Under the pieces are notes generated by a model. That model was not told the origin of the DNA. It saw only the letters and a program-made list of their open reading frames with translations, and did no database searches. Position numbers and translations under genes: made by a program. From contig NC_087097.1 of NCBI RefSeq assembly GCF_963855985.1, positions 6,605,001 to 6,669,000 on the forward strand: a stretch of DNA of 64,000 nucleotides. The letters are read 5' to 3'. Below are positions 47,486 to 59,400 of this stretch, piece by piece (within the stretch, counting starts at the first letter, position 1; the number at the start of each line of letters is the position of its first letter). The stretch is from Ostrinia nubilalis (taxonomy: Eukaryota > Arthropoda > Insecta > Lepidoptera > Crambidae).

Positions 47486-50400
47486 TCACTTCTTGGTCAT
47501 GATCTTGAGATATTCAAGCGCGTTGTGGGCAGCCGCGGATTGGGCATCCTTGCTGTTGGGCCCTGCCCCGTAGCACACTGCCACGGGCAGTGTGGATAGC
47601 TGGACCAGGCACTGGCAGCGGCCACTCATGGACTTCTCTTCGATGTCCACATAGGTCACTTCGAAGGCTTGCTCAGAAGCTATCTCTTGCAGGAACTGCA
47701 CGAAATTGAAGTCCTTGTTGTTCAGAGGCGTCACCTGTTACGAATTGAACACAATTAGTCTATATGAAAAATAATAAATAGAAAATAATTCAAACACTGA
47801 ATCAGGAAACACCGCTAACTACCTTAGACATCTTTAAACTGGAAGTGAGTTTCATATGTGCCAAATCAAAGTCTCAGAATGATTAGACATCACTTGCAGA
47901 AAGAATTAGTGAAGTGAGAACACTAGATGCTTCAAAATGAAGTAATAATGTTAATTAGTCCTTAGACATCGCACAACATTACAGAAGTGCTAGACAGTGT
48001 TTCTACAAACGCCGCATCTAATTTAAAGATGTCTTACATTCATTCACACTTTTTCATGCATTTAGTGTAATATGACAATGATTGGTAATTTCAATTTAGT
48101 ATAATTAAAACATTTATCATGCATAATAATCGAAATATATCGTACCTGCAACTTGGCCAGGTTGGGGCCGACAGACTGTTTGAGATGTTTGTGAAACTGC
48201 GACACCTTGTGGCTGTGACTGGTAGTCAAAGTGGAGATTTTACTATCTTTCAAGTCGGCATATCGGGCCGCGACGCCGCCCTAGAAATCAAACACGGTTA
48301 TAAAAAGAGTTCAATTTACGCAAGTGACCCTTCTGTCCATTCAAGCTTGCAAGAGCCGACCGAAAGATAGTAAAATACCTGGCCAAGTGCTAGCAATCCT
48401 TTCGAGGGAATGATACAAAAGAGCCACTCGTTCTAACATGGCTGACTATATGGGGACATGCCAAAGAATAATTTGATTAGTGTACATTTGATTATAAAAC
48501 ACAATTGAATTTAGGTAACACAAAAAGAAAGATTATTTATGGATAGTAAAAGTCTGTTAAGTGATCACTCAAGTAGTTAATGAATTTATTTTTAATCAAA
48601 ACTGTGTAAAACCATTAAGAAATTAGTTACAAAATTTTAAAACAAATGTTTTTATTTACCTCTTCCTCAGGCTGGAAGGACTCTGGGGGGTTGTCCTGCA
48701 GAGCTTGCCACATCTTGTAGGCTGCCTGACGCTTCGCCAGTTTCTTGGACTTGCCAGTGCCAACTTCACGGCGTTTCAGCAACGTGCAAATGATCGTAAA
48801 CTGACGCTCGTGAGGCAAACCTGAAAAGAAGATAGATTTAATTGTATTTTTCAAATTAAACTTTGAGGTGGTCTAGTGCAGTGGTTCTTAACCGGTGGTC
48901 CCTGGAGGCATTCCAAGTGGTCCACGAAGTGCACTTGCACACCTTGGTCAAAACCAATTTTAACTGATTTTTGCAGTCAAACTGGTTTTGACCGATTGAG
49001 GGTTCCCTGACAAGACAGAAATTTGGTAAAATGGTCCCTCATGACTTAAAGGTTAAGAACCACTGGTCTAGTGGTAAGACCACCTGCTTCAGACGCAGAG
49101 GTCCCGTGTGCGATTCCCAGTGGGGGCAGATTTTTCTGTTCGGTTTGGTTGGTGGTATGGCTTGCTCTAAGTCCGCCTGGCTAGCTACCACCATCTTACC
49201 TAAGTCTGTCGCCATAACAACAATGTTAACAGCTTGTTGTGTTCCCGCAGTTAGAGCCAGTTCCTCTGTGGTTGAGGATTCCGGGTGAAGATCGCTTCCA
49301 CCTTCGGCCTGATCATCACTTACCATCAGGTGAGACACAGGCCAAGAACTTCCTTGTTGTAGATAAAAAAAAAGTTATTTGTAAGTTTTTAAATAAATAT
49401 GTATTTACACTCACGCCTGTTGACATTGTCGTCGTTCTCAGCGTGGTACGACGGCGGAGGCCAGAAGCGCGACATGCACAGTTCCTGCAGCCAGCCAACA
49501 GGATTCCCCATCAATTTATCTTCAAATGATGAGACAACAGCGCCACTGTAAGACAAAAAGGGATAAGTATAACAAAAGTAAAACAGAAAAAAGGTCAAAT
49601 CGGGATTCAGGGCTGGACTTAATATGGCTTTTTTGGCTTCAGCCCAGGGCCCCGTGAATTCAACCCCAGCTAAGTCAAAGATAGAAGATAATGCGAAAGA
49701 GTATAGTTGGTGGGCCCCTAAGTACCTAGTATTAGTCCAGGACCCCCTAAACTCATGGTTCGGCCCTGTAGGGAGTGCTTGTAATAAAATGTCTAATCAT
49801 AATACATACGTCTCAATCACAGCTCCGTTGGTGGGTGGGTCAGCCGGGGTGGCACCGGTCAACTTGTCCAGGAGAGCCTTGGCCGCAGAATGCTTAGCTT
49901 CCTTTTTCGACCGACCAGTTCCCATAGCTGTAAGATAATTAATTGTTAACAAAAAACTGTGAGTTACAGTTAAATTACAATAAAAACATTTCACAAATCA
50001 AGAATGACCATCCAAAAAATAATAACTGACTAACTTGGTATTACATTAACTTACTTACCAACTAAGTCAGCCACAGTAACGCGGTAGCGGAAGGTTGGCT
50101 CGTGGATCATACCTTCGATCTGGACCAGTTCATACTTGGGCACAGTCCCACGGCGGGCCAACAGCTCTTGCAATACTGACACCGGAGTCTTCATGGGTAA
50201 GGACTCCATCTCCTGAAAACAAAAGTTAAGTAAAATTATCAATTAAGTAAAGAGGTATTACTGCTGTAGTCAGTTAATTGGAATGGAATTGAATCTAGGC
50301 AACACAAAGAACAGCTAAATATTTTCTAGTCTAGTAAAAATAAAGTATAACAGTCACAAATGTACAAAAACCTGTTTAAACTAATGATGATTGCTATTGA

Positions 50401-51319
50401 TCATATGAATTTTTAAAACATTAATATAAAGAATTTTAATGTGCCTGCATGTTATAAATAATGAATCAGATGTTTTCACACTTCTGAATTAATAATTTTA
50501 TGTAGGTGGGTAACAAAAATGTAACAGGTGATAGATATTAATCACATCCACACCTACATCACGTTTTCACTGTGATGCGTTGCCTAATCACTATCATTAT
50601 ACATCTCTGCATACAAGGAGTTGTGTATTATTTAGTTTTGTTGCCAAGGTTTTGTAGTAATGTGATCCATGCATAAGGAAGGTTTATGGTGAGACAACAA
50701 GACAGTACAGGGTTATTTGTAAACACCAGCAACCTCGCACAACTAGATCACTGACATGATAAACAAAAGGCCAAGATGCACTGAAACACTAGATATTCTC
50801 CAACTAGTTAAGAATTCAGGCTACTTTTATGAGTGTCAGAACTGAAATACCTACAAAAATATCTAATAATCAATGTGTCACAATCCTGTATCTTTCCATT
50901 ATTGTATGCCCATGCGGCGGAGCACAGCTGATCTATTATAAAAACTTTATGACCTGACTTATGTCCACACGGCCACAGCGTTAACTATCCATTTCCGTTT
51001 TTGCTCTCGCTCTCATCAAATGGTGATTCTTTGCGACAGAACGAGATGACTGGCAATGGGCAGTACCTATGCCGATAGTACCTATGATTTCACAATAAAC
51101 ACAATATGAATTTACCCTCTTAGCCGCTTCATCCAGAGGCAGCCGTTCCAAGTTGTTGGACGGCTTGGGCCGGTTCTGGTAGCGGCGCCGCGGCCCGTGC
51201 CCGGCGTGCTCGCCGTCGGGGCCCGCGCCGTGCACCGGCAGCCCGTGCACTCCGCTCGGCACCACCCCGTGGACCCCACTCACCACGTTTGGGTGTGGGT
51301 GGACCACATTACCATCCAT
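47486..51319 (-). CDS. loqs: Loquacious, dsRNA-binding partner of Dicer
   Basis: Seven exons (51116-51319, 50059-50212, 49810-49927, 49415-49545, 48660-48820, 48146-48280, 47486-47734) give 383 residues in frame. dsRBD1 spans about 72-140 (PVSVLQELLARRG, YRVTVADLV, GTGRSKKEAKHSAA). dsRBD2 spans about 170-240 (GNPVGWLQELCMSR, GTGKSKKLAKRQAA). dsRBD3 spans about 313-382 (FNFVQFLQEIASEQAFEVTY, CLVQLSTLPVAVC, ALEYLKIMTKK). Domains 1 and 2 keep the KKxAK RNA-contact motif; domain 3 lacks it, as in known Loqs/TRBP, where it binds Dicer. The protein acts in cytoplasmic pre-miRNA and siRNA processing. The His/Gly/Pro-rich exon 1 is not conserved. The ATG lies just after an AG, so upstream first exons (for example ATG at 52005 or 51627) could add residues. 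The frame ends with the typical MTKK terminus. Confidence 0.95.
48864..49365 (+). mobile_element. tRNA-derived SINE, split by a hAT insertion
   Basis: The head reads GAGGTGGTCTAGTG, then (after the hAT element) GTCTAGTGGTAAGACCACC, and later GTGCGATTCCCAG: the A-box and B-box layout of a tRNA-derived pol III promoter. The body includes GTTGAGGATTCCGGGTGAAG and CTTCCACCTTCGGCCTGATC and ends in an A-rich tail near 49365. It lies in loqs intron 4. A partial body copy is at 25485-25560. It is not a tRNA gene: no cloverleaf with a 3' acceptor stem is present. Confidence 0.75.
48879..49065. mobile_element. 187-bp hAT MITE inserted in the SINE A-box
   Basis: The termini CAGTGGTTCTTAACC and GGTTAAGAACCACTG are perfect inverted repeats. 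They are flanked by the 8 bp duplication GTCTAGTG (48871-48878 and 49066-49073). Removing the element and one TSD restores an uninterrupted SINE head. Confidence 0.93.
50213..51115. other. loqs intron 1
   Basis: AT-rich intron without visible repeats or ORFs of note, apart from a GC-neutral patch near 50990-51080. Confidence 0.5.
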
Positions 51320-52745
51320 CTGCGGCAACACGATTTCACTTTAACAACTAGCAATTTTAAAACTATACACGTTGAATTAACAACGACTTACTTTGACGAG
51401 GTTAGAAATAGATTATGAAAAGATATTTTGATAGAAAACAGATGATGAGAGTACTTAGAAATTCCAATACGTTTCACAAAGGGATATTGATAAACGAGCT
51501 TTACAAATTACTTCATATACTTGTTTAACAGTTCGTAATTATGCCCTGATCACGATTTATGCACTTTACAAATCGTAATCAGGGCTACAATTTCAGCAAT
51601 CATAGAAAAGTAGGTACTTACAAACATTTTGGAGTTAAAGTTAACGCCAAACGATTTATCGATGGTATCCAATATTTTGAATTAAAATGAGCACCTATCT
51701 ACACAGATTTCTCGTTTTCACCACTTTCTAGCAAATATTTCAGGGAAGCCGTGTACTTTGAACCAAATTCAGTAGACGTGTGTATGTCTGATTGACATGG
51801 CGGCGGCCGGCCATTACAAGTTCTCCAAGATGGCTGAACCGCATGCCGGGTGGCAAGTAAATTAGGCATAAAATGCAGTGCAATAATAAATTATATCACT
51901 GCGCTGAACAAACAAGTATAGCCATCCTAGGTATTCGCAGTCATCACTTCATATCAATAATCAGCTGATACAAAATAATGTGTCCATAAAACTACAACTT
52001 ACCATTTTTTTTAAAGTTATTTTATCTTCAACACCAGAAAATCACTTCAGAGGATAAACAATATTTATTTTGTTGTGGTTATCTACTCAAAACTTAAATA
52101 AATTCCGTAAAATAACACTATTGCTCCAAAGAAATTCACCGGCTGGAAAATGAATGAATGACGAAATTGAGTGAGTAATTGATTGAACGAATCCTCACCA
52201 ACTCACCACCCATTCCATTCGTTCAAAATTGAATGGATTGATTGAATCAAGATAGCCAACATCAGAAAAATAATTATTGATGTTATTGCCTGTAAGAAAA
52301 ATAATTTAATATCGATGATTGATAGTCGGTGTCTATTCGATTAAGTATCGAATTGAGTTCCATTCACAAAGCTTTTCGTAGATGGCGCCAAGGTGTCATG
52401 ACTGAATCTAATGGCCTGTCATGGGCTGGCGCGTAAGGAAAATAAAACTCGAAGCGCTAGCCCGCACTCCGAAGTATGGGCACGGGTGGAAAAAGAAGAA
52501 AGTAACCGAGATGGTGTTCTCACGTTGTTCACACAATCATTATAATAATTTATGTCCTCAAACTTTTTGCTTTTTTTTAGATTACAGACTTTTTTACAAT
52601 TAATGGCATTAGGCTTCGTGTGGTTTGCACATTTAGCCATACTTACGCTTTACTTTCCCGCCAAAAAGTCCTCTAAAACTTTATGTAGATGTATTTGAAA
52701 AGTTTTAAGGTAAGTAAATCATTAAAGACATCAATGACTTATTAT
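51320..52745. other. loqs upstream region
   Basis: Two candidate alternative first coding exons for loqs end in good donors: ATGTTT|GTAAGT at 51622-51627 and ATG|GTAAGT at 52003-52005 (minus strand). Both join in frame to the ATG at 51319. On the plus strand a short frame at 52421-52603 starts MGWRVRKIKLEALARTP; I do not recognise it and it may be repeat-derived. No other gene is supported. Confidence 0.4.
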
Positions 52746-52934
52746 AACACTAGCCACCCGTCCCTGCTTCGCACAGGCACAATGTAGGTATTATAAGTAG
52801 GTACTTAAAAACTTTCCTCTTGAATCACTTTAGGTATCTAATATAAAAAAACCGCATCAAAATCCGTTGCGTGCTTTTAAAGATTATAAGCATACATACA
52901 GACAGACAGCTGAAAGCGACTTTGTTTTATACTA
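52746..52934 (+). repeat. LINE 3' tail fragment (CCGTCCCTGCTTCGCACAGG family)
   Basis: Contains the markers ATCAAAATCCGTTGCGTGCT and GACTTTGTTTTATACTATA, typical of lepidopteran non-LTR tails. It abuts the mariner-like element that follows. Confidence 0.6.
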
Positions 52935-52936
52935 TA

Positions 52937-53473
52937 CAGGGTGGAATTTTGTAATGCCACCTGGAGGAAAAGTACTCTTAATAATGTAGATAGAAAATTC
53001 TACTCAAAGAAAACATTCCTTTATTTTTGAAAAGAAATAGAACTGCATTCAAAGATTTCCAAAATTTTTTCGAAAATTCTCTACCATGCCGTACAATTTT
53101 CTGTAAATAGTTAAAATAATGTAAGATTTCATGGTTTTCCTTTCACTTGATTAATCAAGTTTGTCAGAGAGATTTCATCCTTATACCTTACCCTAACGAT
53201 CGATGCAATAAAAATACAGGGTGTAATTTTTAGCAGATTTTAGTTGGTTCGATTCCTGAGTTCGTTCGTTCGTTCGTTCGTTTCAGCCAAATGACGTCCA
53301 CTGCTGGACAAAGGCCTCCCCGATTCCTGAGTATGGCAAGCAAATTTTTGAAAATCTTTGAATGCAGTTCTATTTCTTTTCAAAAATAAAGGAATGTTTC
53401 CTTTGAGTAAAATTTTCTATCTACAGTATTAAGAGTACTTTCCCTCCAGGTGGCATTACAAAATTCCACCCTG
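52937..53473. mobile_element. Tc1/mariner-type MITE with about 130-bp TIRs
   Basis: It starts CAGGGTGGAATTTTGTAATG and ends with the inverted copy CATTACAAAATTCCACCCTG, flanked by TA. The arms stay similar for about 130 bases. No transposase frame is present. A 61 bp LINE fragment interrupts it at 53261-53321. Confidence 0.85.
53261..53321 (-). mobile_element. 61-bp RTE LINE 3' end nested in the mariner MITE
   Basis: (TTCG)n followed by TTTCAGCCAAATGACGTCCA and AAAGGCCTCCCC. It is flanked by the 10 bp duplication GATTCCTGAG (53251-53260 and 53322-53331). It is the longer sister of the 39 bp insertion at 908-946. Confidence 0.85.
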
Positions 53474-53831
53474 TATAATGGTAATGATATTGATAGTTTA
53501 AGCTTACATTGTGACTAACATTGGACCCTGGTTCGAAATAAACATGTTTTTAAGTAAGTACCTACCTGTACACCTAAGTTGTTTAATTAAAAACACATTT
53601 GAAATTTTATAGGATATGATAAAAATAAAATGTTAACACTTGATACTTTGATTGATATTCACATTAATTTAATCATAATAAACGCTAACAAAACATCAAA
53701 ATTCTCTAGTTTTATTATTACGTAAGAAAACAGCTCAATAGTTAAAGAGCTCTTTTTTATTTAAAAGAAATTAACTAGGTAATATAATCTTTTTTTTTTA
53801 GATAATTATTATTGTACCTAAATAAATATCT

Positions 53832-55907
53832 TTACGATTTCTTATCGAACTGGACCAAAATAATTAAGTACATTGCAGTAGAAGCAACTATCTGTAACAA
53901 GTGAAAAACAGAATATTAATAGGTACATTTAAAAAGAAAAGCGTTTGCGTTTTTTTGCTATCGATAATTATTTCATACATCTGAATAATTAAGTAATACC
54001 TACTCACTATACTGTTTTGGAAGCAAGTTTTTAAATTTATTATTTTTTGTTGAGAATTGTACCATAAACAACATTAAAATAACTGCTTATGTAGGTATGA
54101 CTACTATAATATTTGTCGTATTTTTAATTTACCTGGAACATTAAACTGGCGTCGAGTGGAAAATATCCGTAGACCGTTATATCAGTAGATTGGTAAGTCA
54201 TCAACGAATTAAAGTGCTGTGTCTGAAAGAAGGACAGCATCTTCAACATTTACTTACTCAGTTTGTTTACATTTATTAGCTTATTACTTAGGTGCACCCC
54301 GGTTTTTATAAGCGTTAAGTTAGGTAGGTGTAATGTTTGTTTAGTCGTTACGACTAGGTAAGCAGGTACAGAAGACGGCACATAAAGCACAGTGGCCTCT
54401 TAGGTAATGAACAAGTGAGACTTTGCAACAAAAATGCTATAGTCTGATGTGCTGTTGATTGTACCTAACTAAAGTGTTTTAGTGCATATGGCGCCGCAAC
54501 AATTTGTTTTTTATTTATTTAATTAATCGACAATCATACCTCTAACAGTACTACCCCAGTGCGATAGAGTAAAGTTACCCCAATGTCGCAACGTTCTGAT
54601 TTTATTTTAGTAAAGTAATTTAGTATATTATGGTCGCAAATCTCTTCCGTTAGCGGTCAATTCGATGAAATATTAGTGGGATTTTGATAATGTGTAACAT
54701 TTAAACCGGCATAGGTACCTACTTAGTCTAACATACCTCTAACAGCGATCTCATATCATGTTTTTCCATGGGAATACTGTGAAGAGTCTGGCCTATTTTG
54801 AGGGTCTAAAAATAATACAAAAATATGAATTTAGATAAATTGATGAATTGTATCAAATTAGTTTAAGGAGTCCCTATCTTATAAGTATACCTACTTGCTC
54901 GAAATACTTGCCTCAACTTTCAGACGGTCTCCAGAGTGAGCTAACGCATAAATTTTAATCCACTGGAACACAATCCATAAAGAAAAGTTGATGATTTCGT
55001 GTGTGTTAAGAGTTCTCGATACTAGTGTACCATGGTATATGATGTGGGCTTCGCTGACGATAGCATGGAAGGATTGCATCGAGGTAATCAGAATCGTCGC
55101 TTGGAATGATTCATTAATATTTCGTTTTATTTCAACAACCTTCACAAACAGCGTCTCGATTGTGGCCAGATCCAGTACAGTGAGCTTTGTTTCTGAACTT
55201 CTAAATCCACCAACGAAAATTCTCCTACTCCCCAAAGTCTCAAGAACGGCATTCAGGTTACTCAGTAAAGCTACCACCATGAGCACTAAAACGTAGTACA
55301 TTACTATCACTAGAAACTGTAACATTTGAGGATAAATGAAGATCATGATAACTTTATACATCACCCAAACGCCGTCTTTCCGTGAAAAGTTCACAGATAG
55401 CTGCAACATCAGTAGCATAAAGAGGCACCATAGGGATAATCTGACGTGAGCTCTAAGGTCCTTTAGGATGCTATTTTTTGTAGTCGGATGTTCAACCCAA
55501 GCAGACGCCAATGAATTGAGGATATCAACAATTTTGTAGCGATACATGTAAACACTGCAGTATGCAGTAATACAAGCTGCTACGAGGAGTACCATTTCTA
55601 CTATGTAATTAATCTGAGTCACTATTGCACTGTCTTTTTCGTTCATTATTAGGGCAATATCGCGGACTTGTATAACGTTATGCACAAACAAGAGTAGCAG
55701 TGCAGTAATGGCACGCAAACTGTTTGGGTAGATCGAGCGGTGAACAATAGTGCAGTGTTTTGTTTTGAATTTAACATTATACGGGAAGAGTCCTACTACG
55801 CGGCACACCACGTAAATAGGCTTGAATATTTCCAGTAATGTCGGGAAACTGTCATTTTTAGAGGAAAATAACTTTCGAAGTTGTAAAAACATTTTCGCGC
55901 CACACAA
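53832..55907 (-). CDS. Gustatory receptor (7tm_7 family)
   Basis: Four exons (54912-55907, 54737-54805, 54133-54222, 53832-53891) give 404 residues. Exon 1 carries six hydrophobic segments, for example LRAITALLLLFVHNVIQV, IVEMVLLVAACITAYCSVYM and MLQFLVIVMYYVLVLMVVAL. The C-terminal exons show the insect gustatory receptor pattern: a short LLE linker exon, then FPLDASLMFQ, then the last helix STAMYLIILVQF. These are ligand-gated channels in the membranes of chemosensory neurons; the ligand cannot be read from the sequence. Intron 1 has a GC donor (GAG|GCAAGT) instead of GT; reading through would stop after six residues. The three phase-0 C-terminal introns are a classic feature of the family. 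No other receptor gene is adjacent. Confidence 0.9.
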
Positions 55908-56418
55908 AATCTGAATCTATGAAGTGCTACTACTGCGATACGGTGCAGTCATTACAATATGCGAGCGTACGACTATTCAGGTGATAACATCGCTCTTATT
56001 ATTTATTCATACGGAGTTCGTGTCCAAATGCAAAATACCACAATTAAATACCAATCAGTAAGACATTATAATGAGCAGTGATGTAAATTCAAGTGCTACG
56101 GCATCGTAACTAACATCCCAGATAGGTAATTATCTGACTACCTAATTATTTACGTAATAAGAGTTTGAAAACGACCTATATAAATAACTTTGGACTAAAT
56201 AAAAATATTTTTCTTTCTTTCTTCTATATTCTAGCTCTTTAATAAATGGATCATTTTTTTAAATAAAGCCTGTTTCAAAGAAGAATAAACGCCATAAGAA
56301 ATGACTGTGACAAGGTCAAAATTTATCAAATTGTCAAGCGTTAACCCTATGTTGTTGTAAGAATAAATTCTAGTGAAACATAAAAAAAAATAATAAAACA
56401 TATAAAATTACGAAAAAA
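55908..56418. other. Divergent intergenic region between the gustatory receptor and the MDH-like gene
   Basis: AT-rich, with a TTTCTTTCTTTC tract near 56210. No TATA box or other element could be assigned with confidence. Confidence 0.4.
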
Positions 56419-59400
56419 ATGCAAGTTTGTAGAGCTATTTGGGCTGTGTGCCGATCCAGACAAGTCGTGAGGAACGTGTTATCGAACGAGGCATGGAACC
56501 GTTTCAACCGCAAGTCGTGCAGACAGAGAGGCAGGTGTTACAGCACCTGCCCTGCTGGGATGAAAGTCACTATTTGTGGAGCAGCTGGATGCACAGGTAA
56601 TCAATACTTTTACTAAAGTGGCATTAACGTAAATAGAGAAAACACTTCCAATTTGAGCCTGTAATTCGAGATTTGTTCGCGAGTTCCACCAACCAACCAT
56701 TTTAGGGCGGCCAAATCTTTTAGCTACGTATCGTATGCGTGTTGTGATTAATAGCAGTTAATAATGAACCCCATGGCCTGAAATAGATCTTTTGCGAATT
56801 TCTCATAAAACTTATGGTCCTCTTCAAGGTCAACCTTTGGCGCTCCTGCTGAAGCAATGTCCGTTGCTGGATGAGATCGCTCTGTACGACATGTGCGCCA
56901 CCTGTGGGTATGGCATGGAACTCAGTCACGTGGACACCAAATGCAAGGTTTCTTCGTACTCGGGCCGGCACATGCTGTGTGACGCGTTGCAGGTAGATTT
57001 GCACTATGGTATAAAAGTTAATTGGAACTGTCCCCAAGTTTCTGTAGTTGCTGAAAGTGATACTCTAGTGAAAGTGGATTTTAATAATGTTTTAAGTGCA
57101 CTAAAAATACTGCAATACCTTCATGGTGTACTAAAACAGGTAACATTCAAAATACCTAACATATAACACATACAGTGTTATTCAAATCATTATCCAAAAA
57201 CTAGACAGTAAAATCACTTCCATACACGGCTGCAAAAATTTTTTGTATGACCTTAATGTTGATTGGCAGAGGATGCCATAAAGCATTAAGTTCACCTTTT
57301 ATACGGAATTGTACAATTGGGATAACAATTTCGTTTTCAGGATTCCAAAGTGGTCGTTATTGTGGCAAGAGACAGATGTGACACTTTTGAACATAGCTCG
57401 CCTGTCGTGACAGAGATCGCACTGCAGATATGCAACACCTGTCCGACGGTAAGTGTATATTATATATATTGTATTTCCAACTAATTCTATAAAGGCCCGA
57501 GGTTCGTAGCGTGTATAAAATCCTTAGTAAAACAACATATTATTTGATAACGTTTCTGATTAGTAAAACGTGTTTTCAAATCACGTTTCGTCGATCGTTT
57601 GGCAAGCAATATTGCCGATGTATTAAGTCTGAATAACTCAATTTTCAGAATGAAAATTCAGATTCTGCAATGGTTGGTCTAATTAATATTTAATCAATAT
57701 TCGTACATAATTTTCCGTTTTTAGCATTTGGGCATCAAATAAATATTTTTTTCTTATTTCCAGTGTTTCACAATAGTGGCAACCGAGCCGGTCGAAAGCA
57801 TGGTGCCTCTAGTGAGCGAGATCCAGCGGCTGCGTGGGGTGTACAACCCTCGGCGGCTGCTCGGGTGCGTCGAACTGAACTGTGTTCGCGCGAACACTGT
57901 GCTCGCCGATTTCCTGCGAGCGCCACCAGAGGCGGTACGAGTGCCGGTGGTGGGAGGTGCCACGCCGAATACGATGGTGCCGGTGCTGTCTGCTGCTGTA
58001 CATCCGTGCACGATGACCCAGGAACAGGTGAGAGAGTGAGAGAGTCTGACTTTTTTCAGTAGTTAGAGAAAAAGCGTTTTTAATTGGAATTACAATAAAA
58101 GCTCTTCTTATTTTTTCTCGGTTTTTCTTCCTTATTGAATCTAAAATTATTGGTCTTTAGTACACGTTTACATTAAAAGTGTCGTGCTACAACCAAAAAG
58201 GAAAATTAAACCAAAAGGTACTGCTAAAGCATACCAGCTCACATGACGTATAGCGCCTTATAATTATGCCAATTTTTGAATAGTGCCTTTGATGACACTA
58301 ATTTTGTTCTCTTAGCTAAATGATTATGCAAGTATTTATTATGTATGTGTAAACACCCAAGGAAAATATCCCTAGAATTCAAAATTCCAGGTGGAATGTG
58401 TGACGTCATGCATAATGAGCGGTAACGAGGCCGTTTGTGCTGCTAAGGGCTGCTGCACAGAGACGGCTTGTCTGGCCGGCGCGTATGCAGTGGCGCGAAC
58501 TACTATAAACGTGGTGAAGGGCCTGCAGGGGCAGAAGGACGTGGTGCAGTGCGCTTATGTAGACAGCATGGGAACGTGTGCGCCGGACTGCCAATTCTTT
58601 GCTAGCGAGGTAAGAGCAGCATTATAGGGATAATATTACGGAGTGTTCTTTATGACATTGAATGATGGTGTCGGTTAATATAAAAACTGTATTTTACAGA
58701 GGTATATTATTCAAAATTATATTATTGGATGCAGGCCGCTACCAACCGTGCGATGTGGAAGTCATTGGGGGAGACTTACGTTCAGCAGTGGACGTCATGT
58801 AGCTGAAATGATGATGATGATAATGATTATTCAAAATCTAAAGGAGGCCATTCTGCTGGCCAGCAGTTTAAAAAAGTAGCAGTCAATCAATTGTTGTAAC
58901 ACTAATAATAATTGCGTATTTCAGGTTATATTGGGACCGTCAGGCGTTGAAAAGAATCTTGGAATTCCGGAGCTTACAAAGTTTGAAAATTGCTTGCTGT
59001 GCAACTGCCTTCCATACGTGAGGAACGAAATATGCCGAGCGATATGGCTAGTAAGTATTTGAAAGAAAAATTTTAGAAAGAACTTCTTATAACCAATAAG
59101 CAAAGGTGACCTCGGACTGACCGACTCGAGATCCGAGGAACTGGTAGAAACCCTGCCGCCGCTGGGATATTGTGATGAACCCACCCGTAACACAAGATAT
59201 TATTAAGCTTACCACGAGAGGTCTCTACGGGAATGTTGTTCCTTTCTTAATCATGAATTTCCCACGGTATTATTTCCAGGTGTACACAATGTGCACTCAC
59301 TGCTGCTGCCCGTCGTGCTACGCGCACCCGGGCACGTGCTTCACGCCGCCCATCGTGCCGTGCGTGCCGCCCACCAACTGGACCTGCGACTGCCCCGACT

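Noticed and set aside
49066..49140. tRNA gene
   Set aside because: A-box and B-box are present but no acceptor stem or 3' end; it continues into a SINE body with an A-rich tail.
49624..49938. 104-codon plus-strand frame
   Set aside because: Shadow of loqs exon 3 plus intron; the minus strand carries the real dsRBD coding.
57754..58062. Four overlapping frames on both strands in exon 4 of the MDH-like gene
   Set aside because: Only the plus frame joining 57764-58027 continues the MDH reading; the others are GC-rich shadows.
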